NCBI GenBank assembly: GCA_001310415.1
Contig: BAXE01000027.1
Coordinates: 1-64,000, forward strand
From: Enterovibrio sp. JCM 19048
GTDB lineage: Bacteria > Pseudomonadota > Gammaproteobacteria > Enterobacterales > Vibrionaceae
Reading direction: 5' to 3'
DNA length: 64,000 nt
Under the pieces are notes generated by a model that saw nothing but the letters and a program-made list of their open reading frames with translations, had not been told where the DNA came from and did not search any database. A program made the translations under genes and the position numbers. This document shows, piece by piece, positions 1-8,974 of this stretch; the stretch's first letter is position 1, and every line of letters begins with the position of its first letter.

Positions 1-692
1 TCCGGTCAGGTCGGGCGGAACTACATGCGCCACGTTACCGGCTCTGTCTACGGTGAGTTTGAAAAACCGGTAAACATGTACCGCGGCACGACCATGGCAG
101 GTATTGTGCAAGATGAGGCGCGCCACGATCCTTCCCGCGGTTTTGTTGGCGGCTATGAGCTGGAAACCCTGTCGCTTGGCTTGCCATTTATGGCTGCATT
201 CCTGCGACCCGGTGCATGGGGAGAGGATTTCGCCAAAGACATGGAAGGCTATGAAAATATGGCCGGTATGTGGATTGTGGGTGAGGATATGCCCCGTGCT
301 ACCAACCGCATTACTCTGAACACCGATGTGAAAGACCAGTACGGCCTGCCAGTACCAAATGTGCATTACGATGATCATCCCAACGATATCGCCATGCGTA
401 ACCACGCTTATCAACAGGGTAAGGCAATTTATGAGGCCGTGGGTGCAGTGAAAACCCATGAAGTGGTGCCATACCCTTCAACCACAACCTAGGCACTAAC
501 CGTATGAGCGCCAAGGCGCAGGATGGGGTGGTGAACCGCTGGGGACAAAGCCATGATATCGACAACCTGTTTGTCTCTGATGGCAGTGTGTTTACCACCG
601 GTGCGGCGGAAAACCCGACTCTGACTATTGTCGCCCTGGCGATCAGACAGGCTGATTACATTGCCGATCAGATGAACAAGCGGGCAATTTAA
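1..692 (+). CDS. GMC-family FAD oxidoreductase, C-terminal part (frameshift)
   Basis: This is the C-terminal ~230 residues of a glucose-methanol-choline family flavoprotein, which oxidises alcohol or sugar substrates with FAD. The start lies outside the window and the frame is open from base 1. The late hallmarks of the family are visible: THNLGTNRM carries the catalytic histidine, and NLFVSDGSVF followed by AENPTLTIVALA is the conserved FAD-binding C-terminal block. The frame breaks at about 483, where one C is missing from a CCC run (between PYPST and HNLGTN). Restoring it joins the two open halves exactly. The substrate cannot be told from this part; gluconate- or sorbitose-type dehydrogenases are possible. 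A bidirectional terminator follows directly. Confidence 0.85.
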
Positions 693-700
693 AGGCATTT

Positions 701-727
701 AACCCGGCGCTAGCCGGGTTCTTTTTT
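701..727. terminator. Bidirectional intrinsic terminator
   Basis: The inverted repeat AACCCGGC/GCCGGGTT with a 4-base loop is followed by a T run. It lies between two converging genes, and its T run overlaps the stop codon of the leftward exonuclease gene. Confidence 0.85.
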
Positions 728-1346
728 ACCGATGAGTACTGCTCAACACCTTATCCAACGCATGTTTGTTGGCTTTGCTGATTTTCTGCATCAGGGTAAA
801 GCTTGGCTGAATGCCTCGCTGCCCGGCCAGTTCAGAGACCATCAACAGCCAGAGCTTTGCGGTCATTTCCGCATCTGCCAGAGCACGGTGGAATACGCCG
901 TCATTCTCAATCTGTTTATACCGCACCAGATCGCCGAGCTTGTGGGTCGGCGCATCCTGGATCAGGCGACGGGCAATCAGCATTGAACAGGCAAACTGGC
1001 CGTGATAACCGGCACCGGCAAATTCAAGTTCGGCATCCAGAAAACGCTTATCGAATGAGGCGTTGTGCGCGACCAGATTGAAGCCACTGATAAAGTCAGC
1101 AAATTCAGCCATTACCGTTTCACAATTTGGCGCGGTGCGCAGCATATTGTTGGTAATGCCCGTGTAGCTTTCAATAAAGCTGCTGACGCGAAAGCCGGGG
1201 TTCATCAACGCCTGAAAGGTATCTACCACCACGCCGTCAACCAGTTTGACAGCGCCAATCTCAATCGCCCTGTCGCCCATGTTAGGGGACAAACCTGTGG
1301 TTTCGAAGTCGAGCACGACGACGGTATTGGCAGATGTTGATGACAT
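726..1346 (-). CDS. DEDDh 3'-5' exonuclease (DnaQ/PolC epsilon-like)
   Basis: A 206-residue intact exonuclease-fold protein. Exo I is VLDFETTGL (residues ~11-19), with the catalytic Asp and Glu. Exo II is LVAHNASFDKRF (~91-102). Exo III is HRALADAEMT (~152-161), with the DEDDh histidine and final Asp. It resembles the stand-alone epsilon-like exonucleases of vibrios and not the replicative DnaQ, because there is no C-terminal clamp/alpha-binding extension. The likely role is trimming of DNA or RNA 3' ends in repair. It is transcribed alone, away from the cold-shock gene. Confidence 0.85.
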   Translation of the reverse strand: MSSTSANTVVVLDFETTGLSPNMGDRAIEIGAVKLVDGVVVDTFQALMNPGFRVSSFIESYTGITNNMLRTAPNCETVMAEFADFISGFNLVAHNASFDKRFLDAELEFAGAGYHGQFACSMLIARRLIQDAPTHKLGDLVRYKQIENDGVFHRALADAEMTAKLWLLMVSELAGQRGIQPSFTLMQKISKANKHALDKVLSSTHR

Positions 1347-1630
1347 AGGTAGGCTTCCAAAGCGAGATAAAAGTAGAGGAGTGGGAGTATACGATCAAAA
1401 TGAAATTGCCGAAAAACGAAAAAAACCTCGCTATTTAATTAATCCCCTGTATAGTAAAGCACGGCTCTTAAGAAAGAGTTGTTAATGCTACATTTAGTTT
1501 AAGTTCCATCTCAGCGACTTCTCGAAATTCTTCGTTAAACCCCTGCGCCAACTTCTGCTTCATCTACCATTCAATAGCTTTCCGTAACAGCCTTAATATA
1601 TTTAATTTAAAACTCAAAATAGAGGTCTCT

Positions 1631-1843
1631 ATGTCTGGTAAAATGACTGGTCTGGTAAAATGGTTCGACGAAACTAAAGGTTTTGGCTTTATTACTCAAG
1701 ATAACGGCGGTAAAGATGTATTCGTGCATTTCCGTGCAATCGTTTCTGAAGGTTTCAAAACTTTGGCTGAAGGCCAGAAAGTTCGTTACGATGTTGAGGA
1801 AGGCCAAAAAGGTCTACAAGCAACGAATGTAACTGCGATCTAA
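1631..1843 (+). CDS. Cold-shock protein, CspA family
   Basis: A 70-residue single cold-shock domain (S1-like beta barrel) that binds single-stranded RNA and DNA. RNP1 is KGFGFI (residues ~16-21) and RNP2 is VFVHF (~30-34). The start is the first ATG after AGAGGT. The gap of about 280 bases from the divergent exonuclease gene is AT-rich and would allow a long 5' leader of the kind cspA-type genes use for cold regulation. A TATAGT -10-like hexamer sits at 1450-1455, but I found no convincing -35. A GC hairpin (CAGCGCG/CGCGCTG, ~1855-1883) follows the stop but lacks a T run. Confidence 0.95.
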   Translation: MSGKMTGLVKWFDETKGFGFITQDNGGKDVFVHFRAIVSEGFKTLAEGQKVRYDVEEGQKGLQATNVTAI

Positions 1844-2027
1844 TTGCATCGCAGCAGCGCGGTTACTGCCTGATCGCGCTGATACTTCCCTTCGGAAATA
1901 CTCTTATACCCAAAAATACAATGAATGCGCTATCACAGTGCAGGTGTTTCTGTGCCCATAAAAATAAACGCTCAGAATTAAGCTAATTTAAATAGCCCTG
2001 GAGTTATTAAAAACAATAAGGAAAACC

Positions 2028-2117
2028 ATGTCCCGTAGAACTGGTCGACAACGACATTGGTATCAACTATGTCGCGATAAAAAAATACTAATAAAGAGTA
2101 ATGATAGTGAAAATTGA
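2028..2117 (+). CDS. Possible 29-residue small protein
   Basis: An ATG is preceded at good spacing by AAGGA (ATAAGGAAAACCATG) and opens a 29-codon frame with a very basic N-terminus (MSRRTGRQRHW). It overlaps the next frame by 17 bases, an arrangement seen in translationally coupled genes. I do not recognise it. It could be a real small gene next to csp or the start of a degraded one. Confidence 0.3.
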   Translation: MSRRTGRQRHWYQLCRDKKILIKSNDSEN

Positions 2118-2313
2118 TTTTCATCTTGAGCAAGAAAATATTGGCTGGCGAGCGAAATACATCAATTGAAATAGCGATGTATTAAAAAGGCATATATTAC
2201 CAAGAATTACATCAACCAGTTATCTCCTTGATTTCGAATATTGTGATAAAACCGGATCAGGGAAAATACTGGAATCAACAGGAAAGCTTGTGGGTGACTT
2301 TACCGTTTATTAA
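2101..2313 (+). pseudogene. Decayed 71-codon frame with one internal stop
   Basis: Starting at ATG 2101 the frame reads MIVKIDFHLEQENIGWRAKY, then meets a TGA at 2167-2169. It continues in the same frame, with protein-like composition, to a TAA at 2311-2313 (ending GKLVGDFTVY). One substitution at the TGA would give a ~70-residue soluble protein. This is unlike most breaks in the window, which are single-base deletions. I do not recognise the family. Confidence 0.35.
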
Positions 2314-2342
2314 CCATTTCCTGTGATAAGCCCTTGATAGGA

Positions 2343-2495
2343 GTGAAAACTATAGAATACCTTTCTCCCCGCCAGTTAAAAGATTACCGTAAAATTGTTA
2401 AGACTAAACCGGGTAAAATCTCACCACACCACATCCGCCGACGCATCGAAGATATACTTCAAGAGCAAGCACTTACCAGGCAGTTTGATTTGTAA
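2343..2495 (+). CDS. Possible 50-residue basic protein
   Basis: A GTG-initiated frame reads MKTIEYLSPRQLKDYRKIVK and continues through a His/Arg-rich centre (HHIRRRIED) to end TRQFDL. The composition is helical and charged, typical of a real small protein. However, AGGA directly abuts the GTG, which is poor spacing, so the start is uncertain. It follows the decayed frame in the same orientation. No function can be assigned. Confidence 0.35.
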   Translation: MKTIEYLSPRQLKDYRKIVKTKPGKISPHHIRRRIEDILQEQALTRQFDL

Positions 2496-2789
2496 CCTGT
2501 CACACTCCTCAATCTGTGTCTTTTAGACAGCGAACCCTCTTTACTTTCCGTCATTTTCCCCCGCGTATCGATACCTGTTCGTCCCAAGAGACGTCACTGC
2601 ATTTGTTACGGACATGGTTGACATGGGTTGTACAAAAATGCACCAGATCGCCTAATCACGTAAGTGATAAATCTATTGTGCATTGATAGTCAACGTGCTC
2701 CCCCATAAACCGAATCGCCTTACTGCGTGGCTCTGTGGGTTTTGATAAACACCCTGAACACAGACGTTTTTCGATTACAGGGAGCTAAA

Positions 2790-4331
2790 ATGAAAACAAC
2801 AATAGGATTGCTGTTGTCCGCTGGGCTTGTTGCCTCTGCGGCAAACGCAGGAGAAACAGATTTATTCACCGGAAAACATGGTGAATATCAACAAAGCAGT
2901 GGCAAAGTCGTCGCTACGTATGTCGCTAACTGGTCAGAGCCCAGCGCGGTTAAGAATATTAATGGCAACAACTTAACCCACATCCTTTATGCCTTTTTGG
3001 ATATCTGTGGCCCAGGGCAACGGGCAGGTCACGAAGCCACCTGTGCAGATAAGTCAGATTTTTCACTGGCTGAAAATGAACGCACCGTAGACAAAGCTTT
3101 TGCTGCATCATTCTCGGTGCTGAAAGCCCAGTATCCGCACTTGAAAATTCTGCCTTCTGTTGGTGGCTGGAACGGTGATGGCCCTTTCGCGCCCATGGCT
3201 ATGGACAGCACAAACCGGCAGTTCTTTGTTGAAAACATGGTGGCCTACCTGAAAGCAAACCCGGCATTTGATGGCGTGGATATTGACTGGGAATTCCCAA
3301 AAGACCCGGTAGAAGGGGAAGCCTATGTTGATTTGATGATTGATCTTGATGTCGCGCTCAAAAAGTTGGGTCAGGAAACTGGGCGTGAATATCTGGTGAC
3401 CACCGCGATTCCCAGCACGGCTTACTATATCAACAAGGTGAATTACAAACGGGCTGAGTCAGCGATAGATCTTGTTTTTCTTATGACCTATGACTTCTTT
3501 GGCGGTTGGTCGAGTACCAATATCGGCCATCACACAGCCATCAGTGCCCACAGCGAAAACCTGGCTAACGGTTATGGCTATGGTGCAGAGAACGGTATTG
3601 AAAATGCGTTGGCAGCCGGGCTACCCGCCGACAAACTGGTACTGGGCGTCGCAAAATATGCCAAAGGCTGGGACGGTGTAGTGCTCAGCCTGGTGGTTCC
3701 CCTATTGGTGGCAATGCCAGCGGCTTGTTTCCCAAACCTGTCAATGTATGGGATGAAGCGGGGATAGCGGTTTACTCCCGTCTGGTGAATGAAGTCTTAG
3801 GTCCGGACGGTAAAGGCATCAACGGGTTTGAGATCGTCTATGACAAGGATTGCCAGTGTCACTATGCGTGGCGCGCAACAGATGCCGCGTTTATCGGCTT
3901 TGATCACCCAGCAGATGTGGTCGCAAAAGGTGAGCTTGCTTGAGCCGGGGTCTTGCCGGGTTATTCTCGTGGGAATATGGACAGGATAACGGCGACTTAC
4001 TTAATGCGATGAACATTGGGGTCGGCAATACTGACATGAATGCCCTGCCAGATGCAGAGGCGTGGCAGGCAGAAACTGTCTATCTGACAGGCGACAAAGT
4101 GGTTTTTAACGGTGACCTTTATCAAGCCAAATGGTGGACACAAAACAACGTTCCCGCTCGATGTACGGCCCATGGATGAAAGTCGATTTATCCCCTGATG
4201 GCAGTTGGTCAGCCGATAAAATTTACCATGCTGGGGATCGTGCCACCTTTAATGGTGTGCTGTATGAGGCGCAATGGTGGACACAAAATAATGAGCCTGG
4301 GGCGAAATACGGGCCTTGGGTCGCGATATAA
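2790..4331 (+). CDS. Secreted GH18 chitinase with two chitin-binding domains (three frameshifts)
   Basis: An extracellular endochitinase of ~514 residues that cleaves beta-1,4-GlcNAc polymers. The start at 2790 follows GGGAG and gives a clean Sec signal peptide (MKTTIGLLLSAGLVASAANA). The GH18 barrel carries DGVDIDWE at residues 161-168, with catalytic Glu168. VGGWNGDG and FLMTYDFFGG are further barrel strands. The tail holds two CBM5/12-type chitin-binding repeats, each with the WWTQNN signature (around 4130 and 4280), the second ending KYGPWVAI. The frame breaks near 3678, 3943 and 4155, each by loss of one base (at 4155 GGC reads GC). Restoring them gives one continuous protein. It probably belongs to chitin use, a typical vibrio trait, and stands alone here. 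Confidence 0.93.
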
Positions 4332-4341
4332 CCCAGACAGA

Positions 4342-4366
4342 ACAAAGGGGCTGAATGCCCCTTTGT
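4342..4366. terminator. Hairpin after chitinase
   Basis: ACAAAGGGG pairs with CCCCTTTGT across a 7-base loop just after the chitinase stop. The T run is short (TTGTTGTG), so this is a weaker intrinsic terminator, possibly serving both converging genes. Confidence 0.6.
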
Positions 4367-4399
4367 TGTGATTGGTTCTATAACGGAAAGCTTTGTTTC

Positions 4400-4781
4400 T
4401 TAAAACACCATTTCTGGCTCTTTCAGCCAGCAGGCAACAATATCTTCCAGCGTCGACCAACTATTAATTTCTGTTGTGCCCACCAGAAAACTGTTGCCCG
4501 TCAGGTGCCATATATTTTTTCGTGACATCTTCCGCCGGGTACTGAAACGTACAATGAATGGACGTGGCGAGTGGGTCGATATCAAACGACACCAAACAAA
4601 CCGGAAGATCCGGATTTGCATACCCCATGTTTACCCGCAGGATCACTGGCAGTCCATCATCAGTGACAAACATATAGATAGGAACCACCCTGTTCCGCTC
4701 ATCACTGGGAAGCAAGTTTTGTAGATAGTCGAGCCTGTCTAACATAGTCAATACCCATAATTTTAATAAGCCTTTAGTCAT
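4400..4781 (-). CDS. Unknown ~126-residue protein (frameshift)
   Basis: The leftward frame from 4781 reads through a central YMFVTDDGLPVILRVNMGY segment. It breaks at about 4486, where a run of four A (plus strand) appears one base too long. Removing one base joins QQF to LVGTTEINSWSTLEDIV and the protein ends EPEMVF. This is one of the few apparent insertions in the window. A second ATG at ~4745 (MLDRLDYLQNLL) could be the true start, and neither start has a strong ribosome site. It is soluble and acidic at the end, with no motif I recognise. Confidence 0.5.
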
Positions 4782-4996
4782 ACTAGGGCTTTTCCACTAT
4801 CCGAGTATAGCGAGGGTTGGCTATTGTCGATGTGATCGAAAGTCATAATGTGAGTTATGAAAGGGGCGGGATTTAAATGCGTGATGACGCGTAACGTTTT
4901 TAAAGCAAAGGGGGATAGCCTTTAGTAAAACCACTTAAAGCTTGATCAGGGGCAAGCCGCAAACGGTGAACACCGCTAGCAACTGCCCCGGTCTGG

Positions 4997-6622
4997 CTAG
5001 GCGAGTTTGAAAACAATTATCTGGTCGCGTAGCTGTTTGGCGAGTGAATCGAGCGTTGAGCTTGATTGAGCGCTGTCTGCCGCCTGTTCCTGAAGGGATT
5101 GCGCAGCAGTGTGTAAATTGGAAATCAATGAAGCGATCTCCTGAGAGACAGAAGTCTGTTCATTCGCCGTCGCCGCTACGGTGGCATTCAAGGTGGCGAT
5201 ATCGTTAATGGCACTGGCAAGTTGCTGCCAGCGCTCTGCCACTTCACTGATGTTACTTACCACCTCATCCGTTTTATTTTGCCCGTTCTGCATCGCCTGA
5301 ACGGTGGATTCAGAGCCCTGGCGTAAACCAGTCAGAACCTCTGCTATCTCAGACGTTGATTCCTGGGTTTTTTGTGCCAACGCCCTGACTTCATCTGCCA
5401 CCACCGCAAAACCACGGCCTTGTTCACCTGCGCGGGCAGCTTCAATCGCCGCATTCAGTGCGAGCAGGTTCGTTTGTTCGGCAATACCGCTGATTACCGT
5501 CATCACTTCATCAACACGCCCAACGCGCTTAGACAGATCCCCTACAGCGGTGCTGGCCGATTCTATATCACTGCGAAGTTGATTCATCAGACCATTCACC
5601 GCCTCCATTTGGCTGGCGCCCGTTGCTGCAGACTCGGTCGTCTGCTGGGTGCTGTCTGAGGTTTCATTGGCGCTGCGTGCAATTTCTGCCGCCGAACTTG
5701 AAAGCTCCTCAACCGCCGTGGATGCCTGCTCCGTCTGTTGTTTCTGGGTGTTTGCAGAATTCGATTGTTGCTGAGAGTTCTGGTTCAACTGATTCGAAGC
5801 ATTGGAGAGTTCATTGGCGGATTGTTGCAGGCCGCCAATGAGTATCGCCAATTGCTTATGAAGTTTGGCAGCGGACGCATTGATGGTGCCAATTTCACCC
5901 AAGCCAACTGCAGAGGGCGAACTGGTAAGGTCACCACTTGCAATAATGTCCAACTCTTTACTTGTGGCTTCCAGCGGCCGGGTGATGAACTTAACGATAA
6001 GTACATAAGCGAGTGCCAGCAAAATGATGCTGATCCCAACCACTGATAGTATGGATATCTGCACCAACTCACGAGCGGTAGCCTGAAGAATTTTTCCGTG
6101 CGCGGCAGCAGATTCGGTCAGCTCATTAGACAGGTCGTCAAGGCGCGAGGATGGCTCGCGATCGATTCCACTGACCGCTTTGTCACCCGCGGTATGATTG
6201 TAGTTTGCATCAACAAAGTCGTTAAAGCCGGTTCGATATGCTGTGCCCATTTGCTTGTGGGAGGCTAAAAACTCCGTGGCTTGAGATTTAAGCTGTGGCC
6301 GGCCTTCCAAAAGTGGCAACAGCTCTTGGCCCAGGGCTTGGATTTTCCCTTCTTGTCCCTGGAACTTGCCCCAGTACTTTTCTCTTTGTTTGTCATCGCT
6401 CCCGCGGATCAGCACGTTTTTCCACTCTTGTACCTGTCGCTTGAACTCAATGTTCATTTTATCTGCGATCTGTGCGGAACGAATTTCTGTGTTCACGACA
6501 AAGTCGTATTCCTGCAGATCGTTTCGCAAAGACAAAATGGTAGTGACCGAAATCAACGTAAGGATTGCAATAGCTGCAGTAAGAATGCCAATTACGGCAC
6601 CTTTAATACTCAAGTTTTTCAT
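4997..6622 (-). CDS. Methyl-accepting chemotaxis protein
   Basis: An intact 541-residue chemoreceptor. TM1 spans ~8-30 and is followed by a ~150-residue periplasmic four-helix-bundle-like ligand domain. TM2 spans ~190-212 ([20 protein letters not shown]), then a HAMP linker and a long Gln/Ser-rich coiled coil. The signalling tip [20 protein letters not shown] and following [15 protein letters not shown] are textbook. It relays a periplasmic signal to CheA/CheW. The ligand is unknown and there is no CheR-tether pentapeptide at the C-terminus (VFKLA). It is monocistronic. Its 1.6 kb without a frameshift is notable in this window. Confidence 0.95.
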   Translation of the reverse strand: MKNLSIKGAVIGILTAAIAILTLISVTTILSLRNDLQEYDFVVNTEIRSAQIADKMNIEFKRQVQEWKNVLIRGSDDKQREKYWGKFQGQEGKIQALGQELLPLLEGRPQLKSQATEFLASHKQMGTAYRTGFNDFVDANYNHTAGDKAVSGIDREPSSRLDDLSNELTESAAAHGKILQATARELVQISILSVVGISIILLALAYVLIVKFITRPLEATSKELDIIASGDLTSSPSAVGLGEIGTINASAAKLHKQLAILIGGLQQSANELSNASNQLNQNSQQQSNSANTQKQQTEQASTAVEELSSSAAEIARSANETSDSTQQTTESAATGASQMEAVNGLMNQLRSDIESASTAVGDLSKRVGRVDEVMTVISGIAEQTNLLALNAAIEAARAGEQGRGFAVVADEVRALAQKTQESTSEIAEVLTGLRQGSESTVQAMQNGQNKTDEVVSNISEVAERWQQLASAINDIATLNATVAATANEQTSVSQEIASLISNLHTAAQSLQEQAADSAQSSSTLDSLAKQLRDQIIVFKLA

Positions 6623-7158
6623 TAAAAATCTGCCGCTTCAGTTATCTGTGGGTTCTCTCTAAGTGTAGGTACCAAACATAAGACATGCCTAAATTATGAG
6701 AGGTTTTTAGCTGTGGAATTGGAAGAGCTTTTTTAGGGGGGCGGTGAAGGCCCAAAATGCGCGGCGGTGAGCGTAGATGCCTGGTCGGCGTGTTATGTAA
6801 ACGCACTGAACAGCCATCGCGCCGCACTTTGAACTCGCCGTTGATACGGAAACAGGCGTTGTGAAAACGTCTATGTATAGCGAAGAGGAGCTTTTGAAGG
6901 TACAGAAAGGCATCTCTTCGGGTGGCAAAACCATTGTCACCCGAACCAACGAGTGGCATCTGTCATGAAGACAGATGCGCTTTTACTTGGAGTTCTGTGA
7001 ATAACTGTATTTTGGGTTTATCACAGATAGGTAAATCAACGAACGAATTATACAAAGTCGAACGTTTGAGTCTTGTTATTTCCCTTTAGACCAGTAACTC
7101 TGAATCAGTAAGGGCTGGATGATTAGCCTTCAGATTTAAGTCAAAAGGAATCAGACAT
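6623..7158. other. 536-bp gap with a possible gene remnant
   Basis: There is no convincing full gene. On the plus strand a coding-like segment at about 6822-6968 reads PHFELAVDTETGVVKTSM and on to TNEWHLS before a TGA. It has no start codon in frame upstream except an internal ATG at 6873 (31 residues). It may be the tail of a broken small gene. The remaining bases show no promoter, repeat or RNA I can support. Confidence 0.35.
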
Positions 7159-7748
7159 ATGGATAGTGAGAAGCAAGTTCCAGACGAAATTAAGGGCTGG
7201 AATTGGGGGGCGTTCGTATTCAGTTTTATTTGGGGAATACGTTTCAAGTCTTATAAGGCACTTTGGCATTAGTCCCTCTTTTTGGCACTTTCTATACGTT
7301 CGTGATAGGAGCAAAAGGCAACGAGTGGGCATGGGAAAACAATAGTTGGGAGAGTATCGAGGCTTTTAAAGCAACCCAGCAGAAGTGGTCGTTTGGTGCA
7401 CTGGCGTTTCTTTTGGTTCTCGTGCTTTATGTGATTGTGTCTCTCAATTTAAGTTTTCGAGATTTTGAAGAGTCTCCTTCTGTGAAGCTTGCACTGGCTG
7501 AATTGGAGCAAAGCGAGTCCTTTCAAAGCAAGATTGGCATTCCCTATGATTATTCATTGAATGCAGGGAAGATTGGTGGCCATGACGCGAAAGGTTACGC
7601 TGAAATGGATCTTGATATTGAAGGCGACAATGGCGAGGGCGTGTTCTTCTTCAAAGCGAGCCATGTCAATCGGAACTGGCAGTTGGACTGCCTGACAATT
7701 CAGTTTGCTGATACGCAAGAAACAGAGACGGTTATACCTTGTGAATAG
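7159..7748 (+). CDS. Coa1-like membrane protein (frameshift)
   Basis: Two frames join into ~196 residues once a G lost from a GGG run at ~7266 is restored (YKALW to ALVPLFGTF). The start at 7159 has AAGGA nine bases upstream. The N-terminal half has the WGAFVFSFIWGI hydrophobic segment, a second hydrophobic stretch and the NEWAWENNSWES motif. A third membrane helix (ALAFLLVLVLYVIVSL) is followed by an extracytoplasmic ~100-residue domain. This arrangement is that of bacterial proteins annotated as cytochrome c oxidase assembly factor Coa1 family. The biochemical role in bacteria is unproven. It stands in an accessory stretch of small genes. Confidence 0.6.
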
Positions 7749-7831
7749 CGCTAAAAATGAGGAAGTATCAGCATGGATAAAAACTCGGGCGTCAAGATAG
7801 AGCAGTAGACAATGAATTCAGAGAACAACGC

Positions 7832-8185
7832 GTGTCAAACGTTCGCGGTGTAAATTGGGACGGTTGCTTGCTCAAAGTCCATGTCGAGTTTGATAGTGTC
7901 GAAGAGCCTGTTTACGTTTGCTTTTTTTGGGTAGATGGATTCAGAGTGTTGGATGAAGTCGATCTAAATGAGTTTTGGTGGGCAGACAATGCCGACCTCA
8001 CTTGGCTTTGCACGGTGAAAGATGGAGGCTGGCTTAGTCTTGAGAAAACACGGTCTGGTTTTCTATCCGATCCCGAAGGTCTAACTGAGTATCTTATTGC
8101 TGGTAATACTGAGTGCGTTAGCATTCTGACAACCGCACCACCGACTATCATTTATGCTTCCCCAAATGCCCTCAATTCAAAATAG
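7832..8185 (+). CDS. Hypothetical 117-residue protein
   Basis: A GTG-initiated open frame, acidic and tryptophan-rich (WDGCLLKVHVEF, CFFWVDGF, EFWWADNADLTWLC). No signal peptide or membrane helix. The ribosome site is weak, so the start is uncertain. The composition is protein-like and there is no competing gene on the other strand. I do not recognise a family. It follows the Coa1-like gene by about 80 bases and may be cotranscribed. Confidence 0.5.
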   Translation: MSNVRGVNWDGCLLKVHVEFDSVEEPVYVCFFWVDGFRVLDEVDLNEFWWADNADLTWLCTVKDGGWLSLEKTRSGFLSDPEGLTEYLIAGNTECVSILTTAPPTIIYASPNALNSK

Positions 8186-8199
8186 AGGCTAAAGACGTT

Positions 8200-8542
8200 T
8201 CAGTTCACGGATATAGGTAGATATTTGAACGAGGTCAATGAGAGCTGTTTTGCATATTGCTTTGCCGCTTCCTTACTTTCGAAAGGGTAAATCCCTGCCT
8301 TACCTAATTCCGCAATAGCATCATCTACATTTTTCACCATCTTTCACCATCCATTTACCATTAGCGACAAAGATCGGATCGCGGCCATTAATACCTCTTA
8401 TAGTCTGAATTTGTAGCTCGCCTTTTGCGTTTAATGTCCTGACATCTTTATTATCAGCATAGGGTAATTCTACGTCTGCGATACTGCCGTCAACCCGATA
8501 AAACATTGGAGGTTTGTGTGTGGTGATCAAGTAATAGTGCAT
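8200..8542 (-). CDS. Hypothetical ~110-residue protein broken by a 10-bp duplication
   Basis: The leftward frame from 8542 (MHYYLITTHKPPMFYRVDGS) is open to residue ~70. There TTTCACCATC occurs twice in direct tandem (8332-8341 and 8342-8351), which shifts the frame and stops translation. Removing one copy joins NGKWMVK to NVDDAIAELGKAGIYPFES and gives a continuous protein ending KYLPISVN. It is soluble and charged, and I do not recognise it. The lesion differs from the single-base losses elsewhere and may be genuine. Confidence 0.5.
8332..8351. repeat. 10-bp perfect tandem duplication
   Basis: TTTCACCATC is present twice head to tail inside a coding frame and causes a frameshift. This is typical of replication slippage. 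Confidence 0.85.
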
Positions 8543-8704
8543 AGTTTAGGCTCCACCTCGAACATGAGTGTATCGCTAGACTAATGCTCAAGAATGTAAG
8601 GGTATAGTGAGCTATTCCGACTTATGGAGACGGTTCTATCTTTCGTGGTGAGAGAGTGAAAGCAATCTAGTGGAGTGAATGTGATATTACGGAGCAGAAA
8701 CGCA

Positions 8705-8739
8705 AAAGGCCTGAGTGGTTACTAACCTCTCAGGCCTTT
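8705..8739 (-). terminator. Terminator of tRNA-Ile2
   Basis: AAAGGCCTGAG pairs perfectly with CTCAGGCCTTT across a 13-base loop immediately downstream of the leftward tRNA. On the minus strand T-rich sequence follows the hairpin. Confidence 0.75.
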
Positions 8740-8746
8740 AAAAATT

Positions 8747-8822
8747 TGGTGGCCCCTCCCAGACTTGAACTGGGGACCAATCGATTATGAGTCGACTGCT
8801 CTAACCACTGAGCTAAGGGGCC
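8747..8822 (-). tRNA. tRNA-Ile2 (anticodon CAT)
   Basis: A 76-base cloverleaf with an encoded CCA end. The acceptor stem is GGCCCCT/AGGGGCC. The D loop contains AGCTCAGTGGTTAGAGCA, the anticodon loop is CTCATAA and the T loop is GTTCAAGTC. Although the anticodon reads CAT, the body matches the isoleucine isoacceptor whose C34 is converted to lysidine by TilS to read AUA. It does not match initiator or elongator methionine tRNA. Confidence 0.92.
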
Positions 8823-8926
8823 GTGTAGGCGGTTGATTATAAGGGTTGAGGGCGGGGGTGTCCAGACACAAGGGCAGTGCGAACGGTATGGTTTTTAATC
8901 ACTTAAACCAATTCTTGGATATGAAA

Positions 8927-8947
8927 AAGGCGAGCTGTGCTCGCCTT
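8927..8947 (-). terminator. Terminator of the rpsU-dnaG-rpoD operon
   Basis: AAGGCGAGC pairs with GCTCGCCTT across a 3-base loop. On the minus strand it is followed by TTTCAT, directly after rpoD. Confidence 0.8.
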
Positions 8948-8974
8948 CTCATTTTTCGCTAACTTACGTCAGGA

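Larger units (their letters stand above)
1844..2789. other. 946-bp gene-poor gap with three tiny or decayed ORFs
   Basis: No full-length gene fits here. The stretch is AT-rich. From left to right it holds a GC hairpin after csp, a 29-codon ORF with a good ribosome site, a reading frame of 71 codons interrupted by one TGA, and a 50-residue basic ORF with a GTG start. These are listed separately. The rightmost 290 bases should contain the chitinase promoter. A TTGACA at 2618-2623 is visible but no matching -10 lies at the right distance. Confidence 0.5.

Noticed and set aside
2618-2646. TTGACA as the chitinase promoter
   Set aside because: No acceptable -10 hexamer at 15-19 bases downstream.
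6642-6959. Leftward 105-codon frame in the gap after the chemoreceptor
   Set aside because: Arg/Pro/His-rich composition without a ribosome site; the opposite strand carries a more protein-like segment.
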